Shown here: positions 1 to 8,570 of the stretch, piece by piece
Position numbering within the stretch: position 1 is the first letter of the stretch
Layout: every line of letters begins with the position of its first letter
Source: Stenotrophomonas maltophilia
GTDB lineage: Bacteria > Pseudomonadota > Gammaproteobacteria > Xanthomonadales > Xanthomonadaceae
NCBI GenBank assembly: GCA_002363385.1
Contig: DEVL01000005.1
Span: 212,453 to 276,452, forward strand
Length of the DNA: 64,000 nucleotides
Direction: 5' to 3'
Notes under the pieces: generated by a model
What the model was told of the DNA's origin: nothing
Seen by the model: the letters and a program-made list of their open reading frames with translations, nothing else
Database searches by the model: none
Program-made: the position numbers and the translations under genes

Positions 1-53
1 CTCCTGCTCCTGCTCCTGCTCTCCCAACCCCAACCCCAACCCCAACCCCAACC
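1..53. repeat. Tandem simple repeats: CTCCTG x3 then CCCAAC x5
   Basis: Three CTCCTG units occupy 1-18, and five uninterrupted 6-base units (CCCAAC) run from 23 to 52. On the minus strand the second block reads as GGGGTT repeats, that is several G4 tracts separated by TT, so it could fold as a G-quadruplex. It lies about 200 bases past the lptG stop codon in the direction of lptG transcription. The window edge cuts the first block, so its full length is unknown. Confidence 0.85.
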
Positions 54-94
54 AGAACACTGTCGGAGGCGCGGCGGGATTGCCAGGCCGGGAC

Positions 95-122
95 CGTGTG
101 CTGCCATGGATGGCAGCACACG
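95..122. repeat. Perfect 12-bp hairpin downstream of lptG
   Basis: Two 12-base arms (95-106 and 111-122) are exact reverse complements around a TGGA loop. No T-run follows on either strand, so it is not a classical intrinsic terminator; it could act in 3'-end processing of the lptG message or belong to a dispersed palindrome family. The remaining bases between 54 and 254 contain no convincing gene, only G/T-rich short repeats near 195-235. Confidence 0.6.
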
Positions 123-254
123 AGCCTACAGGGACGTACTTGCGGCGGGTCCCGGAATGGCGAGCCCGTCGCGCCTAGCTCGAGAGCACATGGAGGCCGC
201 TTCGGCTTTGGCTTTTGACTTCGGCGTTTGGCGTCTAGCGTTCGAGCAGAGGAA

Positions 255-1364
255 TCAGCCCGACTTGCGCCGGAACAACAACCCGGACACCACCATCATC
301 ACAATCGGCGGCAACGCATACGCAATCCGATAGTCGAACTTCAACGCACCCGCCATACGCCCGAAGAACAACTGCAACAACCAGAAGCCCAACGCGAACA
401 GAATGCCCAGGAACAACCGCTTGCCCATCCCACCACTGCGCAACGAACCGAACGCGAACGGCACCGCCGCCAGACACAGCGCCAGCACATTGAGCGGATA
501 GAACCACCGGCTCCAGTAAACATCCTCGTAATCGCGCGAATCCAGACCATTGCGCTTGCGATACTCGATACTGGTCCGCAGATCCGACGCCTTCAGGTTA
601 CGCGGCTTGGAAATGCCGCTCGCCAACGCCGCCGCATCCAGACGCGACGCCCACGGCTCGGACTCGACGTTCTCGCGTGTGGCCGAACGCTCTCCAAACG
701 TATCGCGGCGGACCTTGTTCAACACCCAGCCATCCTGTCCATGCTCGGCAGTGGCGGCGTAGGTCAGCGACGCCAAGCGACCATCGTCGGCGATCTTGTA
801 CAGGCGCACGTCGTGCAGGACCAGGCGCGTGCCGCCAGCGGCCTCCAACTGCTCGTCGCCGCTGAGCGCATTGAGGAACGTATCGCCTTCGCGCGCCCAC
901 ACCCCCGAATACCGGGCCGTGCTCAGGCTGTTGCCCCACTTGGCACTGGCCTTGATCTCGTCCGCCTTGCTCTGTCCCCAGGGGCCGAGCGTTTCACCAC
1001 TGAACACCATCACCGCGGTCATCAGCGACAGCGCGATCGCCACCGAGGCACTCAGCCGCTTGCGCGACAGCCCCAGCGCGCGCAGCGCGGTCAGCTCGGA
1101 GGTGGCGGCCAACTGACCCAGGCCCATCAGCGCACCGATCACGGCGGCCGTGGGGAAGAAGGTATAGGCGCGGCGGGGCACGGTGTAGAGCACCCAGGCG
1201 GCGGCATGGCCCAGGGTGTAACTGCCCTTGCCGACGTCCTTGAACTCGCCGGAGAAGGCCATCACCACGTCCAGGCCGACCAGCACGGCCCAGGTCAACA
1301 GGACAGTGCCGAACACGGCGCGGCCCAGGTACAGATCAAACCGCATGGGGCGGAACAGGGTCAT
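255..1364 (-). CDS. lptG: LPS export ABC transporter permease LptG
   Basis: Inner-membrane permease of the LptB2FGC complex, which extracts lipopolysaccharide from the inner membrane and drives it along the Lpt bridge to the outer membrane. The 369-residue product has the YjgP/YjgQ family layout: an N-terminal pair of membrane segments (FDLYLGRAVFGTVLL onward), a periplasmic beta-jellyroll half, and C-terminal membrane segments ending in LLFRRKSG. The ATG at 1364 is preferred over an upstream in-frame start because it overlaps the lptF stop codon in an ATGA junction, the usual coupling for this pair, and it places the first membrane helix at the N terminus. LptB, the ATPase, is not in this window. 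Confidence 0.93.
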   Translation of the reverse strand: MTLFRPMRFDLYLGRAVFGTVLLTWAVLVGLDVVMAFSGEFKDVGKGSYTLGHAAAWVLYTVPRRAYTFFPTAAVIGALMGLGQLAATSELTALRALGLSRKRLSASVAIALSLMTAVMVFSGETLGPWGQSKADEIKASAKWGNSLSTARYSGVWAREGDTFLNALSGDEQLEAAGGTRLVLHDVRLYKIADDGRLASLTYAATAEHGQDGWVLNKVRRDTFGERSATRENVESEPWASRLDAAALASGISKPRNLKASDLRTSIEYRKRNGLDSRDYEDVYWSRWFYPLNVLALCLAAVPFAFGSLRSGGMGKRLFLGILFALGFWLLQLFFGRMAGALKFDYRIAYALPPIVMMVVSGLLFRRKSG

Positions 1365-2440
1365 GCGGTCCTCCGGGGACGCGACAGTTTGCCGTCGCGG
1401 AAATACATCCACAGCGCGAGCGCCAGCAGCGGCAGGGTCAGCCACCACAGGCCGGCCGCGCCGGGCAGCTTGCCATCGGCGATCCAGCGGGTGCCGATGA
1501 ACATCAGGTTCATCCCCACCATGTAGGCCAGGAAGGCCAGCATCATCCGGCCGTAGCGCTGCTGGCGCGGCGAGCTGCGGGCCAGCGGCAGGGTCATCAG
1601 AGCGAAGGCCAGCGCGATCAGCGGCGGTGCGATGCGCGAGTGCAGCTGGGCCTGGGCCTCGGGGCGCTCATCGCCGAACAGCTGCGTGGTCGGCAGCAGC
1701 TCGGGATCGTCGTCCTTGCGGGTCTCGGCACCGTCGGGCATGGCCACGTCGTTGCGGGCGAAGGTCATCAGCTTGTAGTCCAGCGCACCATTCGCCGGGC
1801 CCTGCACCTGATGGCCCTGATCAAGCTCCAGGTAGCGCTGCTTGGCCCCTTCGAAGTACATCCGGCCACGATCGGCGGAGATCACCTCGATGGTGTCCTC
1901 TTTCTGGCGCTGCATGAAGACCTTGCCCAGCTGGGTACCGTCGGGCGAGACCGAGGACAGGTAGACCACGCCGCCATTGGGCAGGGAGGTGAACTTGCCT
2001 GCCTCCAGACCGGCCATGACCACGCTGCGGTTGGCCTCGTCGATCATTTTCTCACCGGTGCGGTCGGCCCAGGGGCCCAGCCAGAGCGAGCACAGGGCGA
2101 TCAGGCCGACCACCGGCACCACCAGCATCAGTAGGGGGCGCAGCAGGCGCTTGGGGCCGACGCCGATGGCGGTGATGACCGCCATTTCCGAATCCCGGTA
2201 GAGCCGGGCCGTGGCCAGCAGCAGGCCCAGCATCAGCGCCAGCGGCAGGATCAGCGGCATATAGACGATGAACTGCAGGCCCAGCTGGGAGAACAGCAGG
2301 CGGGCGGGCAAGCGGCCGTCGGCGATGTTGCCGAGGATGTCCACCAGGACACCGCCGACACTCACCACCAGCAACACGATGAGGGTGGCCAGGAAACTCT
2401 GGACGAAATCACGCAGGAGATAGCGATCGAGCTTCGACAT
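1361..2440 (-). CDS. lptF: LPS export ABC transporter permease LptF
   Basis: Partner permease of LptG in the lipopolysaccharide exporter. The 359-residue protein starts MSKLDRYLLRDF, the characteristic N terminus of the family, then has a first membrane helix (FLATLIVLLVVSVGGVLVD), a cluster of helices around residues 50-115, a periplasmic jellyroll, and C-terminal helices containing PLALMTLPLARSSPRQQRYG-like residues. The start at 2440 was chosen because it matches the conserved N terminus; 35 codons of open frame upstream look non-coding. The gene is divergent from pepA with about 100 bases between them, an arrangement common in gamma-proteobacteria, and its stop overlaps the lptG start by 4 bases. 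Confidence 0.93.
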   Translation of the reverse strand: MSKLDRYLLRDFVQSFLATLIVLLVVSVGGVLVDILGNIADGRLPARLLFSQLGLQFIVYMPLILPLALMLGLLLATARLYRDSEMAVITAIGVGPKRLLRPLLMLVVPVVGLIALCSLWLGPWADRTGEKMIDEANRSVVMAGLEAGKFTSLPNGGVVYLSSVSPDGTQLGKVFMQRQKEDTIEVISADRGRMYFEGAKQRYLELDQGHQVQGPANGALDYKLMTFARNDVAMPDGAETRKDDDPELLPTTQLFGDERPEAQAQLHSRIAPPLIALAFALMTLPLARSSPRQQRYGRMMLAFLAYMVGMNLMFIGTRWIADGKLPGAAGLWWLTLPLLALALWMYFRDGKLSRPRRTA

Positions 2441-2544
2441 GGGGCGGTGGTTTAAACTCTCGGATTCGTTCGCGATGCTGCCCAGTCTACCGACGGGACG
2501 TAAACAGCTCGCGATTGTACGGATTTGCCAACGGAATCTGATCA

Positions 2545-4023
2545 ATGGCCCTGGAATTCACCCTGAACCACGCAGCGCCGGCCTCGGCCGAGTGCGATTG
2601 CGTCATCGTCGGCGCCTATGCCGACCAGACCCTGAGCCCGGCGGCACAGGCCCTGGACACCGCGTCCGGCGGCCGCCTGTCGTCCCTGATCGCCCGCGGC
2701 GACGTGGGCGGCAAGACCGGCAACACGACCCTGCTGCACGATCTGCCCGGCGTCACCGCCGCACGCGTGCTGGTGGTCGGGCTGGGCGAGCCGGCCAAGT
2801 TCGGCGTGCCGCAGTACCTCAAGGCAGTCGGCGATGCCAGCCGCGCTCTGAAGAGCGGGGTCAACCACCACGCGCTGTTCACCCTGACCGAGATCGAGGT
2901 CAAGGGCCGCGATGCCGCCTGGAACATCCGCCAGGCCATCATCACCGCCGACCACGCCGCGTACCGCTACAGCGCCACACTGGGTAAGAAGAAGGCCGAC
3001 GAGCCGGGCCTGACCACGCTGGCCATCGCCGGCACCGACACCCAGGCGCTGGCCCAGGGCCAGGCCATCGCCGCCGGTGTGGAGTACGCCCGCGAGCTGG
3101 GCAACCTGCCACCGAATTTCTGCACCCCGGCCTACCTGGCCGAGTCCTCGGTCGCGTTCGCCCAGGCCCATGACGGCGCCGAGGCGGAAATCCTGGACGA
3201 GCAGCAGATGGAAGCGCTGGGCATGGGCTCGCTGCTGGCCGTGGCCCGCGGCTCGGCCAACCGCCCGCGCCTGGTCGTGCTGAAGTGGACCAACGGCGGC
3301 GACGCCAAGCCCTACGTGCTGGTCGGCAAGGGCATCACCTTCGATACCGGTGGCGTCAACCTGAAGACCCAGGGCGGCATCGAAGAGATGAAGTACGACA
3401 TGTGCGGTGGCGCCAACGTCATCGGCACCTTCGTCGCGGCCGTGACGGCCAAGCTGCCGCTGAACCTGGTGGTGGTGGTGCCGGCGGTCGAGAACGCCAT
3501 CGACGGCAACGCCTACCGCCCGTCGGACGTGATCACCTCGATGTCGGGAAAGACCATCGAAGTCGGCAATACCGACGCCGAAGGTCGCCTGATCCTGTGC
3601 GACGCGCTGACCTACGCGCAGCGCTTCGAGCCGGCCGCGCTGATCGACGTGGCCACGCTGACCGGTGCCTGCCTGGTCGCCCTGGGCCACCAGACCGCCG
3701 GCCTGATGACCAAGCACGACGATCTGGCCAACGAACTGCTGGCCGCCGGTGAGCACGTGTTCGACCGCGCCTGGCGCCTGCCGCTGTGGGACGAGTACCA
3801 GCCCATGCTGGATTCCAGCTTCGCCGATATCTACAACATCGGCGGCCGCTGGGCCGGGGCGATCACCGCCGGCTGCTTCCTGTCGCGCTTCGCCGAAGGC
3901 CAGCGCTGGGCCCATCTGGACATCGCCGGCGTGGCCAGCGACGAAGGCAAGCGCGGCATGGCCACCGGCCGTCCGGTCGGCCTGCTGAGCCAGTGGCTGC
4001 TGGACCAGGTCGCCCGCGCCTGA
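2545..4023 (+). CDS. pepA: Leucyl aminopeptidase (M17)
   Basis: Cytosolic dimetallic aminopeptidase that removes N-terminal residues; PepA homologues in enterobacteria also bind DNA and assist Xer recombination, but that role is not shown here. The 492-residue length is normal. The C-terminal catalytic domain carries the lysine and aspartate metal ligands in VGKGITFDTGG (about residues 262-272) and the family signature NTDAEGRL (about 342-349) with its catalytic arginine. Transcribed divergently from lptF and followed 85 bases downstream by holC, the same pepA-holC-valS order found in E. coli and Pseudomonas. Confidence 0.96.
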   Translation: MALEFTLNHAAPASAECDCVIVGAYADQTLSPAAQALDTASGGRLSSLIARGDVGGKTGNTTLLHDLPGVTAARVLVVGLGEPAKFGVPQYLKAVGDASRALKSGVNHHALFTLTEIEVKGRDAAWNIRQAIITADHAAYRYSATLGKKKADEPGLTTLAIAGTDTQALAQGQAIAAGVEYARELGNLPPNFCTPAYLAESSVAFAQAHDGAEAEILDEQQMEALGMGSLLAVARGSANRPRLVVLKWTNGGDAKPYVLVGKGITFDTGGVNLKTQGGIEEMKYDMCGGANVIGTFVAAVTAKLPLNLVVVVPAVENAIDGNAYRPSDVITSMSGKTIEVGNTDAEGRLILCDALTYAQRFEPAALIDVATLTGACLVALGHQTAGLMTKHDDLANELLAAGEHVFDRAWRLPLWDEYQPMLDSSFADIYNIGGRWAGAITAGCFLSRFAEGQRWAHLDIAGVASDEGKRGMATGRPVGLLSQWLLDQVARA

Positions 4024-4108
4024 TGCCCCGCCCGATCGCGGCCGCCTGCGGGTGGCCGCGATCCCGCCCGGCCTGGCGCCGGGTTCTCCCTCCGCTCCAG
4101 GCCCTGCC

Positions 4109-4534
4109 ATGTCCCGTGCTGATTTCTACCTGATCGCCAAGCCCCGCTTCCTGACCGAGCCGTTGCGCCTGGTCTGCGAACTGGCTCGCAAGGCCAACGA
4201 CGCCGGGCTGTTCACCCTGGTGCTGGCGCGCGACCAGGCCCAGGCCGAAGAGCTGGACGAGCTGCTGTGGGCGTTCGACAACGATGCCTACATCCCGCAC
4301 CAGATCGCCGGCGAAGACATGGACGAGGAAGAGGCGCTGGTGCTGATCGCCGTGCCCGGCACCGAGGCCCCGGCCCGGCCGCTGGTGATCAACCTGCGCG
4401 ACGATCCCTATCTGGCGGCCTGCGACCGCGTGCTGGAAGTGGTGCCGGCTGACCCGGAGGCGCGCGAACCGCTGCGCGAACGCTGGCGCCAGTACAAGGC
4501 ACTGGGCTTTGACCTGAACAAGTACGACATGTAA
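4109..4534 (+). CDS. holC: DNA polymerase III chi subunit
   Basis: Clamp-loader accessory subunit that bridges single-stranded DNA-binding protein and the psi subunit (HolD). The 141-residue product begins MSRADFYLIAK and contains the conserved core with DELLWAFDNDAYIPH (chi family: LW.f.. .fiPH) and ends with the typical WRxYKALGFDLNKYDM-like tail. The ATG at 4109 was taken over an upstream frame because the upstream residues are low-complexity and not family-like. Lies between pepA and valS as in other gamma-proteobacteria. A candidate for its partner HolD is present at 9065-9547. Confidence 0.93.
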   Translation: MSRADFYLIAKPRFLTEPLRLVCELARKANDAGLFTLVLARDQAQAEELDELLWAFDNDAYIPHQIAGEDMDEEEALVLIAVPGTEAPARPLVINLRDDPYLAACDRVLEVVPADPEAREPLRERWRQYKALGFDLNKYDM

Positions 4535-4579
4535 CCCGCGCGGCGCCCGTCCGGTCGCCGCCGTCCCCGGAGACCCTTG

Positions 4580-4768
4580 ATGCGCCTGTTGATCGCCCTG
4601 ATCTTTCCCTGGTTCGCCTTCTTCACCATCGGCCGCCCGATCGCAGGCATCCTCTGCCTGATCCTGCAGATCACGCTGATCGGCTGGCTGCCCGCCGCGA
4701 TCTGGGCCGCCTACGCGGTCTCACAGTTCCATACCGACCAGAAGATCCGTCGCGCCTTAGGGCGCTGA
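4580..4768 (+). CDS. Small YqaE/Pmp3-like membrane protein
   Basis: A 62-residue protein with two hydrophobic segments (about residues 3-25 and 28-48) separated by a GRPIAG turn, followed by a short charged tail (HTDQKIRRALGR). Size, two-helix layout and the AIWAAYAV segment fit the YqaE/Pmp3 family of small stress-associated membrane proteins, which includes yeast Pmp3 linked to cation homeostasis. An in-frame TTG lies one codon upstream; the ATG at 4580 is used. It sits between holC and valS and probably shares their transcript. The precise function is unknown. Confidence 0.75.
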   Translation: MRLLIALIFPWFAFFTIGRPIAGILCLILQITLIGWLPAAIWAAYAVSQFHTDQKIRRALGR

Positions 4769-4811
4769 GCTTCCGGCACCCCCACCTTCCGTATTCGATC
4801 CTGGTTCCCGC

Positions 4812-7580
4812 ATGACCCAACTCGCCTCCAGCTACGACCCGAAAACCTTTGAAACCGCGCTGTACGACGCGTGGGAGAAGGCCGGCCATTTCAAGCCGTC
4901 CGGCAAGGGCGAGCCGTACACCATCCTGCTGCCGCCGCCGAACGTGACCGGCACGCTGCACATGGGCCATGCCTTCCAGCAGACCCTGATGGATGCACTG
5001 GTGCGTTACCACCGGATGCGCGGCTACGACACGTTGTGGCAGGTGGGTACCGACCACGCCGGCATCGCCACCGAGATGGTGGTGTCGCGCAATCTGGCGC
5101 TGGCCGGCAATGGCGAGACCCGCGATTCGCTGGGCCGCGACGGCTTCATCGAAAAAGTGTGGGAGTGGAAGGGGCAGTCCGGTGACACCATCGAGCGCCA
5201 GATGCGCCGGCTGGGCACCTCCAGCGACTGGTCGCGCAGCACCTTCACCATGGACCCGCAGCCGTCCGAGGCGGTGGTCGAGGCCTTCGTGCGCTGGCAC
5301 GAGCAGGGCCTGATCTACCGTGGCCAGCGTCTGGTCAACTGGGACCCGGTGCTGAAGACGGCCATCTCCGATCTGGAAGTGGAGAGCGTGGAGGAAGACG
5401 GTTTCCTGTGGTCGATCAGCTATCCGCTGGCCGATGGCAGCGGCACCCTGACCGTGGCCACCACCCGCCCGGAAACCATGCTCGGCGACACCGCCGTAAT
5501 GGTCCACCCGGAAGACGAGCGCTATGCGCACCTGATCGGCAAAATGGTGAAGCTGCCGCTGACCGATCGGGAAATCCCGGTGATCGCCGATGATTACGTC
5601 GACCGTGAGTTCGGTACCGGCGTCGTCAAGGTCACCCCCGCGCACGATTTCAACGATTACCAGGTCGGCCTGCGCCACAACCTGCCGATGATCAACCTGT
5701 TCACCCCGGTGGCGGCGATCAACGACAACGCCCCCGAGAAGTACCGCGGGCTGGACCGTTACGAAGCGCGCAAGGTGATCCTGGCCGAGCTGGAAGATCT
5801 GGGCATCCTGGTCGAGACCAAAGCGCACAAGCTGCAGGTGCCGCGTGGCGATCGCACCCAGCAGGTGATCGAGCCGTACCTGACCGACCAGTGGTTCGTG
5901 AAGATGGACGTGCTGGCCAAGCGCGGCCTGGAGCTGGTCGAGAACGGCAGCATCCAGTTCGTCCCGGCCAACTGGATCAACACCTACCGCCACTGGATGG
6001 AGAACATCCAGGATTGGTGCATCAGCCGCCAGCTATGGTGGGGCCACCGCATTCCGGCGTGGTTCGACGATGCCGGCAACTGCTATGTCGGCCGTGATGA
6101 GGCCGAGGCCCGCGCGAAGAACAACCTCGCTGCTGACCTTGCCCTGCACCAGGACAGCGACGTGCTGGAGACCTGGTTCTCTTCGCAGCTGTGGCCGTTC
6201 TCCACCTTGGGCTGGCCGAACGAGCAGGCGATGGCCGCGCGCGGTTTCGAGCGCTACCTGCCGTCGTCGGTGCTGATCACCGGGTTTGACATCATCTTCT
6301 TCTGGGTGGCCCGCATGATCATGGCCACCGACAGCTTCACCGGGAAGATTCCGTTCAAGGATGTCTACATTACCGGCCTGATCCGCGATGCGCAGGGCCA
6401 GAAGATGTCCAAGTCCAAGGGCAACGTGCTCGACCCGCTGGACATCATCGATGGCATCTCCATCGAGGACCTGGTCGCCAAGCGCACCACCGGGCTGATG
6501 AAGCCCAAGGACGCGCCGAAGATCGAGAAGGCGACGCGCCGCGAATTCCCGGAGGGCATCATCGCCCATGGTGCCGATGCGCTGCGCTTCACCATCGCCG
6601 CGCTGGCCACCCACGGCCGCGATATCAAGTTCGACATGAACCGCGCCGAGGGCTACAAGAACTTCTGCAACAAGCTGTGGAACGCCAGCCGCTTCACCCT
6701 GATGAACACCGAGGGCAGCAGCTTCACCGGCGTGCCGCAGCCGCGTACCGATGCCGAGCGCTGGATTCTGGCGCGCCTGGCCGCGGTCTCGGCCGAAGCG
6801 CAGACGCATTACGCCAACTACCGCTTCGACCTGCTGGCGCAGTGCCTGTACGAATTCGCCTGGAACGAATTCTGCGATTGGTTCCTGGAACTGACCAAGC
6901 CGGCGCTCAACGGTGCCGTCGCCGAGGATGCCAACAGCACCCGCCACACCCTGCTGTACGTGCTCGAAGCGCTGCTGCGCCTGCTGCACCCGCTGACCCC
7001 GTTCGTCACCGAGCAGCTGTGGAGTCAGGTCGCCCCGCGCCTGGGCCTCACCGACGACACCATCTCGCTGCGTCCCTACCCGACCGCCGAGGAGTTCGCG
7101 GGTGATTTCGCCCGCGCCGAAGCCGACGTGGAATGGCTGAAGTGGATGGTCAATGCCCTGCGCCGCGTGCGCAGCGAGTTGAACGTGCCGCCGTCCAAGC
7201 TGGTGCCGCTGCTGCTGCAGGGCGGCAGCGACGATGACCGCGCGCGCATGACCCGCTTCACCTCCTCGCTGTCGTTCCTGCTCAAGCTGGAGCGCATCGA
7301 ATGGCTGGCCAACGGCAGCGACACGCCGCCAGCCGCCGCTGCGATCGTGGGCGATCTCACTCTGCTGGTGCCGCTGGAGGGCCTGGTCGATCTGGGCGCC
7401 GAACGCGCGCGCCTGGACAAGGAAATCGCCCGGGTGGAATCGGAGAAGGAAAAGAGCGAGACCAAGCTGGCCAAGTTCACCGACAAGGTGCCGGCAGCCG
7501 TGGTCGAGCAGGAACGCGTGCGCCTGGTCGAGTGGACCGCCCAGCTGGATGGCCTGCGTTCGCAGCGCGCGAAGCTGTAA
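4812..7580 (+). CDS. valS: Valyl-tRNA synthetase
   Basis: Class I aminoacyl-tRNA synthetase that charges tRNA-Val and edits threonyl adducts. The 922-residue protein shows the HIGH-type signature as HMGHAF near residue 52, the KMSKSKGN loop near residue 530, the CP1 editing domain between them (TTRPETMLGDTAV), and a C-terminal coiled-coil arm rich in Lys/Glu (ARLDKEIARVESEKEKSETK) that contacts the tRNA. Start MTQLASSYDPKTFE is the usual N terminus. Last gene of the pepA-holC-valS run; a GTAG palindrome pair follows within 15 bases. Confidence 0.97.
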   Translation: MTQLASSYDPKTFETALYDAWEKAGHFKPSGKGEPYTILLPPPNVTGTLHMGHAFQQTLMDALVRYHRMRGYDTLWQVGTDHAGIATEMVVSRNLALAGNGETRDSLGRDGFIEKVWEWKGQSGDTIERQMRRLGTSSDWSRSTFTMDPQPSEAVVEAFVRWHEQGLIYRGQRLVNWDPVLKTAISDLEVESVEEDGFLWSISYPLADGSGTLTVATTRPETMLGDTAVMVHPEDERYAHLIGKMVKLPLTDREIPVIADDYVDREFGTGVVKVTPAHDFNDYQVGLRHNLPMINLFTPVAAINDNAPEKYRGLDRYEARKVILAELEDLGILVETKAHKLQVPRGDRTQQVIEPYLTDQWFVKMDVLAKRGLELVENGSIQFVPANWINTYRHWMENIQDWCISRQLWWGHRIPAWFDDAGNCYVGRDEAEARAKNNLAADLALHQDSDVLETWFSSQLWPFSTLGWPNEQAMAARGFERYLPSSVLITGFDIIFFWVARMIMATDSFTGKIPFKDVYITGLIRDAQGQKMSKSKGNVLDPLDIIDGISIEDLVAKRTTGLMKPKDAPKIEKATRREFPEGIIAHGADALRFTIAALATHGRDIKFDMNRAEGYKNFCNKLWNASRFTLMNTEGSSFTGVPQPRTDAERWILARLAAVSAEAQTHYANYRFDLLAQCLYEFAWNEFCDWFLELTKPALNGAVAEDANSTRHTLLYVLEALLRLLHPLTPFVTEQLWSQVAPRLGLTDDTISLRPYPTAEEFAGDFARAEADVEWLKWMVNALRRVRSELNVPPSKLVPLLLQGGSDDDRARMTRFTSSLSFLLKLERIEWLANGSDTPPAAAAIVGDLTLLVPLEGLVDLGAERARLDKEIARVESEKEKSETKLAKFTDKVPAAVVEQERVRLVEWTAQLDGLRSQRAKL

Positions 7581-7594
7581 GCGCTTGGGGGGAG

Positions 7595-7664
7595 GTAGTG
7601 CCACGCCATGCGTGGCTGCCTTCCGGGGCGGGATGACGTGCAGCCACCCATCGGGTGGCTCTAC
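7595..7664. repeat. Inverted pair of GTAG (SMAG/REP-type) palindromes
   Basis: First unit begins GTAGTGCCACGC at 7595 and closes GCGTGGC at 7616; the second (7642-7664) reads in the opposite direction and ends GGGTGGCTCTAC. Each unit is a GTAG tag followed by a short hairpin, the form described for S. maltophilia GTAG elements. The pair fills the gap between valS and the next gene and may act as an mRNA 3'-end structure for valS. Confidence 0.75.
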
Positions 7665-7673
7665 CCTGGGCCG

Positions 7674-8501
7674 ATGATGTCGCTGTCCCTGTTCTGCATC
7701 GTGCTGTTCGCCGCCCTGCTGCATGCCAGCTGGAACGCGATCGTCAAACGCGGCACCGACACGCTGTTGACCACGATCCTGGTCACCGGCTCGGCGGCGC
7801 TGATCGCCGCGATCGCGCTGCCGTTCGTGCCCGCCCCCGCACCACAGAGCTGGCCATGGCTGGCCGCTTCGACCCTGCTCCAGGTCGGGTATTACGTGCT
7901 CGTCGCACGTACCTATCAAGTGACCGACATGAGCGCGTCCTACCCGCTGATGCGCGGCTGCGCGCCGATCCTGGTCGCGTTGATCAGTACGCTGTTTCTG
8001 GGTGAACGGCTGGCGTGGATCGCGTGGGGCGGCATCGCGCTGATCTGCCTGGGCATCCTGTGCATGACCCGCGGCACCCCGCGCCAGCATCTGTGGCTGC
8101 CGCTGCTCAATGCCGGCGTCATCGCCACCTACACCCTGGTCGATGGATGGGGCGCACGGCACTCAGGCGCTGCGGTGAGCTACACGCTGTGGCTGTTCCT
8201 GCTCTCCGGCCTGCCCCTGCCGCTGTGGGCGTTGTGCACCCGTGCGGCCGCGCTGCGTGACTATGCACGTCGCAACTGGGGCTACGGCATCGTCGGCGGC
8301 GGCGGCACGCTGGTCTCCTACGGGCTGGCGCTCTGGGCCATGACGGTCGCGCCGATCGCCATGATCGCCGCGCTGCGCGAAACCTCGATCCTGTTCGGCA
8401 TCCTGATCTCGGCCTGGGTACTGCGCGAGCGCGTCACCCGCCAACGCTGGATCGCTGCAGGCCTGATCGTGCTCGGGGCAGTGGTGCTGCGGATGGCGTA
8501 G
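7674..8501 (+). CDS. EamA/DMT-superfamily membrane transporter
   Basis: Integral membrane protein of 275 residues with about ten hydrophobic segments arranged as two EamA repeats, the layout of the drug/metabolite transporter superfamily. It starts MMSLSLFCIVLFAALLHASWN; the ALLHASWNAIVK motif is typical of one DMT subgroup. The first repeat ends near GILCMTRG, and the second closes with AAGLIVLGAVVLRMA. The substrate cannot be read from sequence. The in-frame region upstream of 7674 is the GTAG repeat, which argues for this start. The stop codon TAG at 8499-8501 is itself part of the next GTAG repeat. Confidence 0.85.
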   Translation: MMSLSLFCIVLFAALLHASWNAIVKRGTDTLLTTILVTGSAALIAAIALPFVPAPAPQSWPWLAASTLLQVGYYVLVARTYQVTDMSASYPLMRGCAPILVALISTLFLGERLAWIAWGGIALICLGILCMTRGTPRQHLWLPLLNAGVIATYTLVDGWGARHSGAAVSYTLWLFLLSGLPLPLWALCTRAAALRDYARRNWGYGIVGGGGTLVSYGLALWAMTVAPIAMIAALRETSILFGILISAWVLRERVTRQRWIAAGLIVLGAVVLRMA

Positions 8502-8564
8502 CGCCACGCCATGGGTGGCTGCACGCTAACCCGTGGACGGTAGTGTCGGCCGCTGGCCGGCAAC
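8498..8564. repeat. Two direct GTAG (SMAG/REP-type) palindromes
   Basis: GTAGCGCCACGCCATGGGTGGC starts at 8498 and a second unit, GTAGTGTCGGCCGCTGG, starts at 8540. They point the same way and have different stem sequences, so they represent two subfamilies. The first overlaps the end of the preceding gene and supplies its stop codon. The units separate this gene from the convergent rimI. Confidence 0.75.
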
Positions 8565-8570
8565 CCAACA

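Noticed and set aside
106..333. Small frame near the left end overlapping lptG
   Set aside because: It begins inside the hairpin and runs antisense into lptG; nothing supports translation.
2542..4110. Long open frame of over 500 codons antisense to pepA
   Set aside because: It mirrors the high-GC codon bias of pepA, has an Ala/Gly/His/Gln-rich composition without domains, and pepA is certain.
6033..8162. Open frame of over 700 codons antisense to valS
   Set aside because: It spans two genes and a repeat, has no recognisable motif, and is explained by GC-rich third positions of valS.
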